Shown one piece after another: positions 43,777 to 53,598 of a DNA stretch of 64,000 nt. The notes under the pieces were generated by a model. That model did no database searches, was not told the DNA's origin, and was given only the letters and a program-made list of their open reading frames with translations. This DNA comes from Ructibacterium sp965146665. GTDB taxonomy: Bacteria; Bacillota; Clostridia; Monoglobales; Monoglobaceae. The stretch lies in NCBI GenBank assembly GCA_965146665.1, contig CBCTHE010000006.1, positions 124,001 through 188,000 of the forward strand. The letters are read 5' to 3'. The position numbers were made by a program, and so were the translations under genes. Numbering within the stretch: position 1 is the first letter of the stretch; the number at the start of each line of letters is the position of its first letter.

Positions 43777-45393
43777 TTATTTTGCCATATATCTGTCATA
43801 AGCTGTCTGCTGCAGCTCGATTGCACGCTCGATGCCGCGGTTTTTCATTTCTGCAAAGTACGCATCCAGGTCACTAAGGGCAGATTTGCCGGTAATGGTC
43901 TTATACATGACCTCCTGACGGTAGGTGTCAATGTCGCTCATGATTTTGGTATATTCTTTATTTTCTTCCTCGGTGAGGGGGGCCGGAGGCATCTTATAGG
44001 TCAGAGTTTCGGTCTCAGCCCAGGTTTTTACGCCTTCCAGCTGTTCCGGCATGGTATAGAACTGAGTCAGATAGTTCACATCCTGTACGAACGGACCGTT
44101 GTAGCAGGCACGAATATACTTGCCCATTGCGGGGCCTACGCCCATGCCGCCGTTCTTGTCGTTGTCAAGGATAATGTCGGTGTAGGTGGGAACACCGTCC
44201 TGCATGGTGTAGGATTCGCCTTCCTTACCAAAATTATAGGTCATGTGTCCCTCTTCGCTGTAGCCGTAGTCCAGGAACCGTGCGGCCAGCTCAACATTTT
44301 TGGACTTTCCGGAGATCGCCGCGCCGAAGCCGCTGACCGGGAAACCCTTCTGTCCGAATTTCGGCGTTTCACCCTTGTTCAGAACAGGATACTTTACAGG
44401 AATGAACCGCGCGTTGGGATCCTGTGCCTGTGCGGCCGGAATCCATTTTCCAAAGTCCCCTCCGGCGCTGCCGAAGGCCGCGGCAGCTTCGCCGTTGGCC
44501 ACAACAGAGGTCAGACGTTTTGAGTCGGTATCTGTAAAGTTAGGATCCAGCAGGCCTTCGCTGTACCATTTGGACATCAGTGTCAGGAACTGCCGGTATT
44601 CCTCTGTATAGGGACCGAACTTCACCTTGCCGTCCTCAATATAGAAGGTGCCGGCCGCGCCGTATGCACCGATGAACGGGGACATATCAGCAAACTTTAC
44701 GTTGTCCATTCTCAGAGTCAGCGGGGACTTTACGCCGTTTTCCTTAAACACGCGCAGCATGTTTTCCCATTCGTCAATGGTCTCCGGAGCGGAGAGATTG
44801 TATTTTTCCAGCAGATCCGCACGCACCATAGGACCCATATAGGTCTGAAGCAAGCTGTCCTCTACGACAAAAGGATAGACATAGGTTTTGCCGGTTTCGG
44901 TCTGACATCCTTTTGCATAGTCGGGGTGCGCATCAAAAATAGCCTGCAAATTTGGAGACACGCCGGCATCCAATACCTTATTCAGGTCCAAAATGGTACC
45001 CTTATTGATGGCGCTCTCTGGTCCTCCGGTATAGTTGTTCCAGCTGTATTCAATGATGTCCGGCACGTCCTTGGAGGCCAGCATCAGATTGAACTGCTCG
45101 GTCTCCTGGCCGATGGCGGGGTGAACGAACTCCACGTTGATTCCGGTCTTATCCTTCAGATCCTGTGCCAGCGGCGTGTCGTTCAGACTCTGGGAATGGG
45201 CGGATACGTGTCCGCTGATGGTGAGCCAGTACCGAAGGGTCTGGTCTGTCTGCAGGGGATAGCTGTCCGCGGTGGTTTTTTTGATCTCCGCATTCTGCGC
45301 AGTCTGGGCCCCTTTATTTCCGCCGCAGCCTGTCAGAGCGAGGGAGGCGGTCATTGCTGCCGCCAGGATTCCTGTCCAATGTTTCTTTGTCAT
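43777..45393 (-). CDS. Extracellular solute-binding lipoprotein (mannan locus)
   Basis: 538 residues from the ATG at 45393, which has AGGAGGT seven bases upstream and starts a canonical lipoprotein signal (MTKKHWTGIL, lipobox LTGC, Cys23). Earlier in-frame starts lack any binding site and would add residues before the signal peptide. The large family 1 binding protein fold is suggested by length and by motifs such as VPDIIEYSWNNY and FPVSGFGAAISGKS. It is the first gene of the operon that continues with two permeases, two GH130 phosphorylases and a cellobiose 2-epimerase, so the expected ligand is a mannooligosaccharide. It is divergent from the sensor-type AraC regulator. Confidence 0.92.
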   Translation of the reverse strand: MTKKHWTGILAAAMTASLALTGCGGNKGAQTAQNAEIKKTTADSYPLQTDQTLRYWLTISGHVSAHSQSLNDTPLAQDLKDKTGINVEFVHPAIGQETEQFNLMLASKDVPDIIEYSWNNYTGGPESAINKGTILDLNKVLDAGVSPNLQAIFDAHPDYAKGCQTETGKTYVYPFVVEDSLLQTYMGPMVRADLLEKYNLSAPETIDEWENMLRVFKENGVKSPLTLRMDNVKFADMSPFIGAYGAAGTFYIEDGKVKFGPYTEEYRQFLTLMSKWYSEGLLDPNFTDTDSKRLTSVVANGEAAAAFGSAGGDFGKWIPAAQAQDPNARFIPVKYPVLNKGETPKFGQKGFPVSGFGAAISGKSKNVELAARFLDYGYSEEGHMTYNFGKEGESYTMQDGVPTYTDIILDNDKNGGMGVGPAMGKYIRACYNGPFVQDVNYLTQFYTMPEQLEGVKTWAETETLTYKMPPAPLTEEENKEYTKIMSDIDTYRQEVMYKTITGKSALSDLDAYFAEMKNRGIERAIELQQTAYDRYMAK

Positions 45394-45833
45394 GAGTATT
45401 ACCTCCTGATTTTTATTTTTTGTCATGACCAGAGTCCGCAGATTACAAATTTTCAAAAGTTTGCCGCAAAACGACAAAAACGCTTGAAAGTTGTAAAAAA
45501 ATGTGTTACTCTATCAATGACTATTATTTTCGTGCGCTGTCACCGGAACCGCGGCCGCAGGATGGACGGCCGGAACGGCAAAGCATCATCCGCAGTCGGA
45601 GGAACGCCAGGCAGAAGCCGGGCGATTTCCGTTCTGCAAGTCTATTTTAAATTGAAACGCGCAAAAAAGCAATAGACCTTTGATATATTTGTATTGTTAT
45701 CATAACCAAGAGAAGAAAAGTATATTAAATTAAGAAGTGTATATCGAATTTTTTGAGTAAAAACGGCATATCCTAAGGGAGAGTCTGGAAGAAATGCCAT
45801 AAACACGGAAGCTGAGCGGAAGGGAAAAGCAAA
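45394..45833. promoter_or_regulatory. Divergent intergenic region between the mannan operon and its likely regulator
   Basis: 440 bases without a convincing gene. A possible minus-strand promoter is TTGATA (45517-45512), 16 bases, TACAAC (45495-45490). A GC-rich island at about 45540-45640 stands out between AT-rich flanks; it contains an ATG-led frame of 37 codons without a proper binding site, which I do not call. The part 45680-45720 includes the small palindrome GTTATCATAAC. The regulator promoter was not located. Confidence 0.4.
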
Positions 45834-48143
45834 ATGCAAATGAAAAAAATACCTTGGAATATACGGCGCAAATGGATATTGGGCCTCTATGTCTTTCTGG
45901 TGGTCCTGATTATTGTGTCGGTGATCGTTTATGATTTCAGCAACCGTAAGCTCAACACGGAGGACAGCATCGCAAATTCACAGCAGGCGGTCATTTCCCA
46001 GCTGGCACAGAATATTGATCTGCGGCTGACACACATTGACAAGACCTTGTATGCCGCCGCCGAACAGCCGGAGGTGCTGTCCTATTTCCAGGGCAGCTCC
46101 TCTGCGGCGGAGGTCGTGGAACGGGTGAAATCAGAGATCAAGGGTCTGAAGGAGAGCGAAACCAGTGTGGAATCGGTCTACTTTTGCTCCCTCAAGTCAG
46201 GAACCGTGATTTCAGAGCGGGGTATATACCCCATTGACAGCTTTTATGACACAGAATGGATGAACGCGACGGACCAGCTGCTCAGCAGAAGGGAAATCTG
46301 GACGACCCCCCGTGAAATTGGCGAGGCGGACGCCCCGGGCGAGCGGAAAAGGGTGGTGTCGCTCCTGCGGACCTATCCACTGATTACCACGCCCGAAAAG
46401 CTGGACGGTTATGTAGTGATCAATATTTACGGGGATCTGCTGAACCAGATTGTCATGAGCTCCCTCAAGGGGACAGAATCCAGCTTTTTGATCCTGAACC
46501 GGCAAAGCGAGGTCCTGTTTAAAAGCCAGAACTATTTCAGCTATGCAGAGCAGGATGTGATCGCGGCCATTGAGAGTAAGGGGGAGGGCGCCACCTTTGT
46601 GGACAACGGCGGACAGGAGATGATGATCCAGTCCATGGATGCGGGCATGGCGGACTGGACCATTGTTTCGGTGGCCCCCTATACGGATCTGACCGGTCGG
46701 GTGGACATGTACCGGACCTATAATATCTTTATTGGGCTGGCGGTCAGTCTGTTCATGATCCTTGCCATCTTGTTTTCAAGCAAGTGGATGTACGCGCCCA
46801 TTGAGCAGTTTCTGCAGCTCATTATGAAAAACTCGGAAAACCGTGAAAACGCGAAGCCCTATGACTTTGATGAGCTGGGGAATATGTTCCTCTATATGCT
46901 GGAACAGCAGAAGGACATGAGAAAGCAGATCAACAGCAGTATTCCCTATATCAAATACCGGATTATGACCCAGATCCTCACCAAGCAGATCACCGATTAC
47001 AGCCAGCTGGATCCCCAGATGGGCATGATCAAATGCCGGCTCTATCCCGCCAATTATATTGTCCTGCTGACGGATCTGGACAATAAGGATATTCTGGATG
47101 TGACCGTGTCTGAGGAGGAGAGCGATGTATATCTCGCTTCCTTATATAATAAGGCGGAGGAATTGAGCAATCAGGAATGTCAGGGCTTCTGCGTACAGCT
47201 CCCTGACCAGATGTGCCTGACCCTGCTTAGTTTTGAGGAGGACAATCTGAAAAGCAATTCGCTCAAGGCGCTCAATATTGCGGAAAGCCTCGGCGGTTTC
47301 ATGGACAAGTACTATGGCATTACAGTCACAACAGCCATCGGCGACTACTATACCAGCTTTGCGAAAATCGCGGATTCCTACCAGGACGCGCTCCGGCTGA
47401 TTAAGTACAAGCCGATCATGGGCAATAACAGCATCATTACAACCGATGATGTGCAGATGAAATCCGAGGTGAACATGCAGCGGGTGAACGGGGAGATGGA
47501 AAAGCTCCTGCGGGCCTTTGAGTCCATGAATAAGCGGCAGACCTTCGCGCTTCTGGACAGCGCATTCAAGGCCATGAAGGAAGAGCGGTTCCCCTCTGAC
47601 GCAATGATTGAGGCGGGGATGCAGATCGTCCGTTCCTGTATGATAATATACAGCGGACAGGAGCTGGAGCTGAATGACGGCGCGTATCAGAGCATTTATC
47701 TGTCGCTGAACCAGCTGGACACAGCCGAGGAGATGAAGGATTTTATCTCCCATCTTCTGGACGAGATGCTGGAGGAGCTGCTGAACCGGAGCCGGGACAA
47801 AAACTCGGACGAATTGATTGCCAAGGTGGTGGACTATGTGGATCGCTCCTATGCGGAGTATAACATGTCCCTGAACCTGCTGGCGGATAAGTTTGGCCTG
47901 AGCATCCCGTACCTGAGTAAGATCTTCAAGGCCTACACCCAAAAGACCTTTACAGATTATCTGATTGAGATCCGGATCAAAAAGGCCGCGGAGCTTTTGG
48001 TCACCACCAGCAAAAAGGTGGGAGAGATCTCGGAGATGGTGGGATATCCGAATCCGTCCAGCTTTATCCGTATCTTTAAAAAGTACTATTTTATGACACC
48101 CATTGACTACCGCAACCGGCATAAGGCGGCAAAAGCAAAGTAA
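45834..48143 (+). CDS. Membrane sensor AraC-family regulator (YesN/dCache type)
   Basis: 769 residues. A short basic N-terminus, one membrane span (about 14-34), an extracellular sensor of about 260 residues in the style of dCache domains, a second span (about 296-318, IFIGLAVSLFMILAIL), a long cytoplasmic linker with a YesN-like middle part, and a C-terminal AraC DNA-binding domain (LADKFGLSIPYLSKIFKAYT, and VGYPNPSSFIRIFKKYY). Such one-component membrane regulators sit beside LplB/YtcP transporters and sense extracellular sugars or signals from the transporter. The gene is divergent from the mannan operon and directly before the GH88-PL8 genes, so it may control either or both. A second ATG two codons in is also possible. 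Confidence 0.9.
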   Translation: MQMKKIPWNIRRKWILGLYVFLVVLIIVSVIVYDFSNRKLNTEDSIANSQQAVISQLAQNIDLRLTHIDKTLYAAAEQPEVLSYFQGSSSAAEVVERVKSEIKGLKESETSVESVYFCSLKSGTVISERGIYPIDSFYDTEWMNATDQLLSRREIWTTPREIGEADAPGERKRVVSLLRTYPLITTPEKLDGYVVINIYGDLLNQIVMSSLKGTESSFLILNRQSEVLFKSQNYFSYAEQDVIAAIESKGEGATFVDNGGQEMMIQSMDAGMADWTIVSVAPYTDLTGRVDMYRTYNIFIGLAVSLFMILAILFSSKWMYAPIEQFLQLIMKNSENRENAKPYDFDELGNMFLYMLEQQKDMRKQINSSIPYIKYRIMTQILTKQITDYSQLDPQMGMIKCRLYPANYIVLLTDLDNKDILDVTVSEEESDVYLASLYNKAEELSNQECQGFCVQLPDQMCLTLLSFEEDNLKSNSLKALNIAESLGGFMDKYYGITVTTAIGDYYTSFAKIADSYQDALRLIKYKPIMGNNSIITTDDVQMKSEVNMQRVNGEMEKLLRAFESMNKRQTFALLDSAFKAMKEERFPSDAMIEAGMQIVRSCMIIYSGQELELNDGAYQSIYLSLNQLDTAEEMKDFISHLLDEMLEELLNRSRDKNSDELIAKVVDYVDRSYAEYNMSLNLLADKFGLSIPYLSKIFKAYTQKTFTDYLIEIRIKKAAELLVTTSKKVGEISEMVGYPNPSSFIRIFKKYYFMTPIDYRNRHKAAKAK

Positions 48144-48190
48144 AGATGGAATGTCCCGGTCCGCGGCTGATCCATGGATGGGGCAACTTT

Positions 48191-48225
48191 AAAAACGGTT
48201 CTCCGAATTTCGGAGGGCCGTTTTT
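48191..48225 (+). terminator. Terminator after the sensor AraC gene
   Basis: AAAAACGG-TT-CTCCGAA pairs with TTCGGAG-GG-CCGTTTTT, followed by T residues. The rest of 48144-48453 holds the promoter described next and no gene. Confidence 0.85.
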
Positions 48226-48266
48226 CTGTTTGCCGGAAACAGCTCATTGAAATAAAAAATATACTT

Positions 48267-48359
48267 TTCTTATCCTGATATACATTTATTCTCCTGCATA
48301 ACATACCGCAGCAACATGATTAATAGGGCATTGCCTTTTTGGCTGGCGGTGTTTACAAT
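48267..48359 (+). promoter_or_regulatory. Promoter and upstream boxes of the GH88-PL8 operon
   Basis: TTGCCT (48331-48336), 17 bases, TACAAT (48354-48359). Upstream boxes TTCTTATCC (48267-48275) and ACATTT (48282-48287) recur at exactly the same distances before the giant SLH gene (53395-53487), which implies a shared activator. Confidence 0.75.
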
Positions 48360-48453
48360 AAGACTGTGAAAAAATAAAGCTGTGGCCCGCGTCTTTTGCG
48401 GCGGGGCCGCTTTATTGCTGAAAAGCAAAGAGAGAAAAGGAGAAGATCATTTT

Positions 48454-49638
48454 ATGGATTGGAAGCCGCAGGAATTAAAAGAAAAGTGGAAAAGCGCCTA
48501 TGCCTGTAACACGGAGCTGAGTGAAGCGTCTCTGGACTACTGTGTGGATAGGCTCAGAGAGAATATGCGGACGCTGGCCTATGCCTGTCCATCTGAGACA
48601 GCGCCCGGCGGACACTATAACGTCATTGACAACATTGCGTGGACCACGGGTTTCTGGCCGGGTATGCTTTGGACCGCCTATGGTGTCACCAAAGACGAGA
48701 CTTTCTTATACGGCGGAAAGCTCCAAACAAAGCTGTTCCAGAAGCGTCTGGAGGATGACTGTGTTCTGCAGCACCACGATATCGGTTTTTTATATACCCT
48801 GTCCACAGTGGCGGATTACACCATGACAGGCAGTGAGACAGCGCGGCAGCTGGGTATTCAGGCCGCGTACCGGCTGATGAAAATGTACCGGCCGGTGCCC
48901 GGTATCTTCCAGCGGGGCGGCGACCTGGATGATCTGACCGATCGGTTTACCGGGGTATTCATTGTGGACTGTATGCTGAATATACCCCTGCTGTTCTGGG
49001 CGGCGGAGCAAACCGGAGACCAGAGCCTTTATGATGCGGCCTACCGCCATGCGAAAAACACCATACACACGCTCATCCGTCCCTATGGCGCAGTGGTGCA
49101 CAGCGGTGTTGCGGACGTGAAGACCGGAAGCATGTTTGCGGATTCTTCATTGTCACAGGGCAAGGGAGGCGATGATGCGGCCTGGGGCCGGGGTCAAGCA
49201 TGGGCAATCTACGGACTTCCGCTGGCGTACAGCTTTACCAAAGATCCCGAATTTTTAGAGGCGGCAAAGGTGGTCACTAACTATTTCCTGAACCGTCTGC
49301 CTTCTGATGATATTGCAAACTGGGATTTGTATTATACAGAGGATGAGGCACAGCGGGATACTTCGGCGGCGTCCATTGCGGTCTGCGGGTTGTTGGAGCA
49401 CGCATCGCATCTGCCCATCACAGATCCATACAAGGAAATTTATCAAAGTGCCGCTTATCGAATTCTCGATTCGCTGTCAAAGAATTACCGCACACAGCCA
49501 GGACAGGATACCATGGGTCTGCTGGAGGCGGGTGTTTACCAAATGTCAAAAGGCGTAAATGAACCCACCATTTGGGGTGACTACTATTATATGGAGGCGC
49601 TCTGGCGAATGCACGGCAGCTTCCGACGGTTCTGGTAA
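48454..49638 (+). CDS. Unsaturated glucuronyl hydrolase, GH88
   Basis: Removes the 4,5-unsaturated uronic acid from the non-reducing end of oligosaccharides made by polysaccharide lyases. 394 residues from the ATG at 48454, preceded by AAGGAG; an earlier in-frame ATG would add 24 non-homologous residues. The alpha6/alpha6-barrel family motifs are present: TTGFWPGM, QHHDIGFLY (Asp109) and FIVDCMLNIPLL (Asp172), the two conserved acid positions, plus WGRGQAWAIYG and RDTSAASIAVCGLLE. No signal peptide, so it works on imported products. It lies 46 bases before the secreted PL8 lyase and surely shares its transcript. Confidence 0.93.
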   Translation: MDWKPQELKEKWKSAYACNTELSEASLDYCVDRLRENMRTLAYACPSETAPGGHYNVIDNIAWTTGFWPGMLWTAYGVTKDETFLYGGKLQTKLFQKRLEDDCVLQHHDIGFLYTLSTVADYTMTGSETARQLGIQAAYRLMKMYRPVPGIFQRGGDLDDLTDRFTGVFIVDCMLNIPLLFWAAEQTGDQSLYDAAYRHAKNTIHTLIRPYGAVVHSGVADVKTGSMFADSSLSQGKGGDDAAWGRGQAWAIYGLPLAYSFTKDPEFLEAAKVVTNYFLNRLPSDDIANWDLYYTEDEAQRDTSAASIAVCGLLEHASHLPITDPYKEIYQSAAYRILDSLSKNYRTQPGQDTMGLLEAGVYQMSKGVNEPTIWGDYYYMEALWRMHGSFRRFW

Positions 49639-49684
49639 ACGGGCCGGGCCTGCTGGCTGCCGGCGGCCCAGAGGAGGGAAAACA

Positions 49685-52600
49685 ATGGTAAAGCGAATGA
49701 TTTGCCTGATGGCAGCGGTTTTCCTGCTGACTGCTCTAGTATGCCCAGCGGCCTATGCCGCGGGGCATGCAGAGTATGAAACCCTGACCCGGCGATGGCT
49801 GACGCGTCTCACCGGCGGGGATTTTCAACAGTCCGGAGAGGCCTATAACCTGCATGTGCGGCCAAAGGTGCAGAAAATATCCAGCGACGGAAAGAAATGG
49901 GCGGACAGTCTGACAGATGTCCCGGAAACGAACCGGGATTACCTGTGGTCCGGCTATGTCATGGGGGATACCGGCAATGAATACGCCAGGCATGCCAGAA
50001 ATATGTCCCAGACCTTCCAGGGGATTGAAGCAATGGCGCTGGCCTATCGGGTTAAGGGCACGGAGCTGTACGGAAACACAGCGGTCAGGGATAAAATTAC
50101 CGGCGCGCTTACGTTTATGTACCGTTATAAGTATAACGAAAAGACGCCCCGGACCAATCGCAATCTGAAGCCGGCCAATCCACAGGAAAACTGGTACGAG
50201 TGGGAGATCCGAGCGCCTGAGGCTCTGGTAAACACCATGATCCTCATGAAGGGCGAGCTGGATGACAGCCTGATGCGGGGGCTGATGAAGGGGATCCTGA
50301 AGCAGGTGCCATCCATTGGAGCCTCGGCCACCGGTGCAAACCGTCTGGACATGTGTTTGTCCTATATTGTGGGGGGGATCGCGCTGGAGGACGGGGCCCG
50401 CATTCAGGAGGGGATAGACGCCCTGGACGCGGAACTGACTTATCACACGGCGGATGACGGCTTCTATGAGGACGGCTCCTTTATCCAGCATCACAACTAT
50501 CCCTACAATGGGGCCTACGGTTCGTCTGGTCTGTCCAGCATTGCGGATATTCTCTATCTGCTGGAGGATACCAGTTTTATGACAACGAATCCGGAGCTGG
50601 CGCATGTGTACCGCTGGGTCTATGATTCCTTTGATCCCTGGCTGTATGAGGGCCGCTTTATGGATCCTGTGCGGGGGCGCAGCCTCTCCCGGCAGTCCGA
50701 TACGGGCTATGGTTTTCTGGAGCCGCTGGTGGTGATAAGCCAGACCGCGCCGGCCGGGGACAGGGCCTACTACAGCGCGATGGTCAAGCGGATGGCAGAA
50801 AATCGGAAAGGCGTGGATCCCTACAACGGCGTGTCAATCTATGGGATCCTCTGTCTGTATGATATTTTGAACGACAGCGGGGTAACGGCCCAGCTGGACC
50901 GGACCCTTTACAAAAATTTTGGAGCCATGGACCGGAGCGTAACGCACCGGCCGGGTTTTGCCTTTAGTGTGAGCATGTATTCGGATCGGATCCGTAACTT
51001 TGAGAGTATCAACGGTGAAAATCTAAAGGGGTGGTTTACCGCCTCCGGGGCTACCTACCTTTACAATGACGATCTGAACCAGTATTTGGAGCATTACTGG
51101 CCGACAGTTGATAAACAGCGGATCGCCGGGACCACTGTGTTGAAAAACAGCAGCGAGGTGAACGCCGCCTTCGGCGACGCCTTTGCGGGCGGGGTGGAGA
51201 TGGACGGACGCTATGGAGTCAATGCCATGCAGTACCGGGCGCCCCAAACAAAGGACGGCAGCCCGGGCGGACTGGAGGCAAAAAAGGCATGGTTTGTGCT
51301 GGATGACAGCATTGTCTGTCTGGGCGCTGATATTGACAGCTCCATTGCGGGCGCAGAGGCGGAAACCATTGTTGACAACCGTAAAGTGGATGACCTTGCC
51401 GGGCGTTTGACGGTAAATGGCACCCAAATGAGCGGTGTACAGACAAAGAGCTTCCAAAATCCAGCCTGGGCGCACCTGAAAGGCAATACGCCGGATACGG
51501 TGCAGACCCATTCCACGGATATTGGATACTATTTTCCCCAGGGCGGTGTGCTGACTGCTAAGCAGGAAAGCCGAACGGACTCCTGGCGGAGCATTGCAAA
51601 CAACGGGAGTACCAGTTCATACACAAAGAGCTATGCCTCCCTGGCTTTCTCCCACGGGGCCAAACCGGCGGATGCAGAGTATGCCTATGCCATTGTGCCG
51701 GGCAAAACTGCGGCGGAGACGGCTGCCTTTGCCGAGAATCCCGGGTTTTCCATTTTGGCGAATACCAATGCGCTTCAGGCTGTGCGAAAGAATGACGGCG
51801 GGATGGTTGGCGCGGTTATCTGGCAGGCTGGGCAGGAGATCGCGGGAATGATCAGTCACCAGCCAGCCCTGTTGATGCAAAAGGAGGAGGACGGTGTCCT
51901 CCGCATATCCATCAGTGATCCCGCCCATACTGACAGCGTACTGCGGTTTACATTGAACCGGGAGATGCACGGGGTTCTTTCGGCAGATCCTGGCGTAACC
52001 GTTATTACGGAAGACGGAGTGACCCAAATTATGGTGGACACCACCGGGGCGCTGGGCAAGACGTTCCATGTCAGTCTGAGCGAACGGGAACCCGCCGGTA
52101 CGCCGCCGGCCCCGGCGGCGCTGGAAGCGGTTCCGCTCTCCCCCACCGGCGTGCGCGTTCAGTGGCAGGCAGAGACAGCCGGACAGTATTTTTTGATCTT
52201 TTCAAAAGACCGAGACTGCGGCTATGCGCCTGTTCCGGCCTATGACGGAAGTGAGAACGGATACCTGCACCGGGGACTGAAACCGGGAGAAACCTATTAC
52301 TATAAGGCGGCGGCCGCAAACCGGAACGGTGTGTCGGCCTATTCGGAGCCTGTGGCTGTGACCCTGCCTGAGGCTGAGGCGGCGGCGCCTGTGACCGATA
52401 TTTATGATGATTTTGAAGGCTATGGGGCCGGACCGCTGATCTATCAAAATCATTGGCAGGTCAAACTGGGTGCCGCGGCCGGAAACCGCGTTGAGGTGAC
52501 AGAGGACGCGGACGGCGGCAAAAGACTGTATCTGGAAGCGGCCATGAAAAAAGAAGCCGCGGAGGCCAAGGCAGAAGCTGGAAAACAACTGGTGCCGCTG

Positions 52601-53338
52601 ACGGACATGGTGACGGTGGAAGGAGATTTCCAAATACCGGATACCGGGTGGAAAAACCTGGTCATGCTTTATAGTGGAAATACGGCAGCCGTACAGGTTT
52701 ATTCCAACAACGGAAGTCTTTGGACCTACAGCGGACCAATTTGGAGCGATAAGGGCGAATTTCGGGAACTAAAACTATCCCCTGATCAGTCCTATCATAT
52801 GAGGATCGTATTAGATGTAAAAAGCAATGTTTTTTCCGTATTTGTGGATGGGAAACTCCTGGAATTTCCAAAGGGCGCGGGGACTCTGACGAAGATCCCC
52901 ACCCGGAATCCGGTGAAGCAGGTGGACCGGTTTCTGTGCAATATGGACAGCACGGTTGGGAAGCTTTTTGTGGACAATCTGACTGTCACAGGCAATGCTT
53001 TGGAGGTTCAGAATGCGGATGGAAGCATGGTGGCCGGGCCGCTGGTTCCCGGCAGCCGATATCGGGTGCGTATGCACTATCAGAACCGGCAGTCCGCTTC
53101 CCGGGAGGTTCACGGGCTGTTGTCCTTTCAGGACAGCAGCGGCGTAACCTATACGCTGGACGCCGGAGAGACGGCAGCGCCGGCGGACGGGGGCGTCTGG
53201 ATGGACTATGAGCTGACTGTGCCGCAGGGCCTTTTGGACCGCGTGCGGAAGATCAGCGGATATTTTTGGGAAGATCTGGATATGATGCGTCCGCTGGCGC
53301 CCTCCCTTGAGATTTGCTTTGCTGAAGAAAAGACGTGA
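49685..53338 (+). CDS. Secreted polysaccharide lyase, PL8 family
   Basis: 1217 residues. AGGAGGG six to seven bases upstream and a classical signal peptide (MVKRMICLMAAVF, cleavage near AYAAG) fix the start at 49685. The helical N-terminal domain holds the PL8 catalytic set: Asn219 in TGANRLDMC, His269 and Tyr278 in IQHHNYPYNGAYG. Beta-sandwich domains follow to about 800, then a fibronectin III domain (about 805-900) and a jelly-roll of laminin-G style (about 905-1110) and a last small beta domain. No SLH repeats, so it is released or held by other means. PL8 members act on hyaluronan, chondroitin, xanthan or related polymers; the substrate here cannot be decided. Partner of GH88. Confidence 0.92.
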   Translation: MVKRMICLMAAVFLLTALVCPAAYAAGHAEYETLTRRWLTRLTGGDFQQSGEAYNLHVRPKVQKISSDGKKWADSLTDVPETNRDYLWSGYVMGDTGNEYARHARNMSQTFQGIEAMALAYRVKGTELYGNTAVRDKITGALTFMYRYKYNEKTPRTNRNLKPANPQENWYEWEIRAPEALVNTMILMKGELDDSLMRGLMKGILKQVPSIGASATGANRLDMCLSYIVGGIALEDGARIQEGIDALDAELTYHTADDGFYEDGSFIQHHNYPYNGAYGSSGLSSIADILYLLEDTSFMTTNPELAHVYRWVYDSFDPWLYEGRFMDPVRGRSLSRQSDTGYGFLEPLVVISQTAPAGDRAYYSAMVKRMAENRKGVDPYNGVSIYGILCLYDILNDSGVTAQLDRTLYKNFGAMDRSVTHRPGFAFSVSMYSDRIRNFESINGENLKGWFTASGATYLYNDDLNQYLEHYWPTVDKQRIAGTTVLKNSSEVNAAFGDAFAGGVEMDGRYGVNAMQYRAPQTKDGSPGGLEAKKAWFVLDDSIVCLGADIDSSIAGAEAETIVDNRKVDDLAGRLTVNGTQMSGVQTKSFQNPAWAHLKGNTPDTVQTHSTDIGYYFPQGGVLTAKQESRTDSWRSIANNGSTSSYTKSYASLAFSHGAKPADAEYAYAIVPGKTAAETAAFAENPGFSILANTNALQAVRKNDGGMVGAVIWQAGQEIAGMISHQPALLMQKEEDGVLRISISDPAHTDSVLRFTLNREMHGVLSADPGVTVITEDGVTQIMVDTTGALGKTFHVSLSEREPAGTPPAPAALEAVPLSPTGVRVQWQAETAGQYFLIFSKDRDCGYAPVPAYDGSENGYLHRGLKPGETYYYKAAAANRNGVSAYSEPVAVTLPEAEAAAPVTDIYDDFEGYGAGPLIYQNHWQVKLGAAAGNRVEVTEDADGGKRLYLEAAMKKEAAEAKAEAGKQLVPLTDMVTVEGDFQIPDTGWKNLVMLYSGNTAAVQVYSNNGSLWTYSGPIWSDKGEFRELKLSPDQSYHMRIVLDVKSNVFSVFVDGKLLEFPKGAGTLTKIPTRNPVKQVDRFLCNMDSTVGKLFVDNLTVTGNALEVQNADGSMVAGPLVPGSRYRVRMHYQNRQSASREVHGLLSFQDSSGVTYTLDAGETAAPADGGVWMDYELTVPQGLLDRVRKISGYFWEDLDMMRPLAPSLEICFAEEKT

Positions 53339-53394
53339 TTTCATGGTCCGCGGCCAATATACCGGAGATATTCTGGACGAGAAAAAATGTGCAT

Positions 53395-53487
53395 TTCTTA
53401 TCCAAATTGACATTTGTTAACCTTGTTAACCACCGAAGATAAGTATATCAAAGGTTTATTGCCTTTTATCGCTGCAGGATTTACAAT
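53395..53487 (+). promoter_or_regulatory. Promoter and upstream boxes of the giant SLH scaffold operon
   Basis: TTGCCT (53459-53464), 17 bases, TACAAT (53482-53487), with TTCTTATCC (53395-53403) and ACATTT (53410-53415) upstream, matching 48267-48359 in sequence and spacing. In addition, a perfect tandem repeat TTGTTAACC x2 occupies 53414-53431. The gap 53339-53598 shows no gene. Confidence 0.75.
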
Positions 53488-53598
53488 AGATACATGATAA
53501 AGATCAGCCGGGTTTGGCGGCTTCTGTCCGGAAGGAACGGAGCGGGCCAAATCTGGTTAAACAAAATAAACACATTTTAGGAAGGAAGGTAAAATTTT

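Noticed and set aside
45480..45490. CcpA cre site near the mannan operon promoter
   Set aside because: The CG-centred sequence departs from the consensus at three fixed positions.
45588..45675. Possible small gene in the GC-rich island of the intergenic region
   Set aside because: The frame is only partly ATG-led, lacks spacing for a ribosome binding site and is basic low-information sequence.
47142..48122. Minus-strand open frame of 326 codons inside the AraC sensor gene
   Set aside because: Opposes the conserved AraC DNA-binding domain; no ribosome binding site.
48454..53338. Assignment of the GH88-PL8 pair to xanthan, hyaluronan or chondroitin
   Set aside because: PL8 and GH88 act on several polymers; no GH5, GH38, sulfatase or other deciding gene is in the window.
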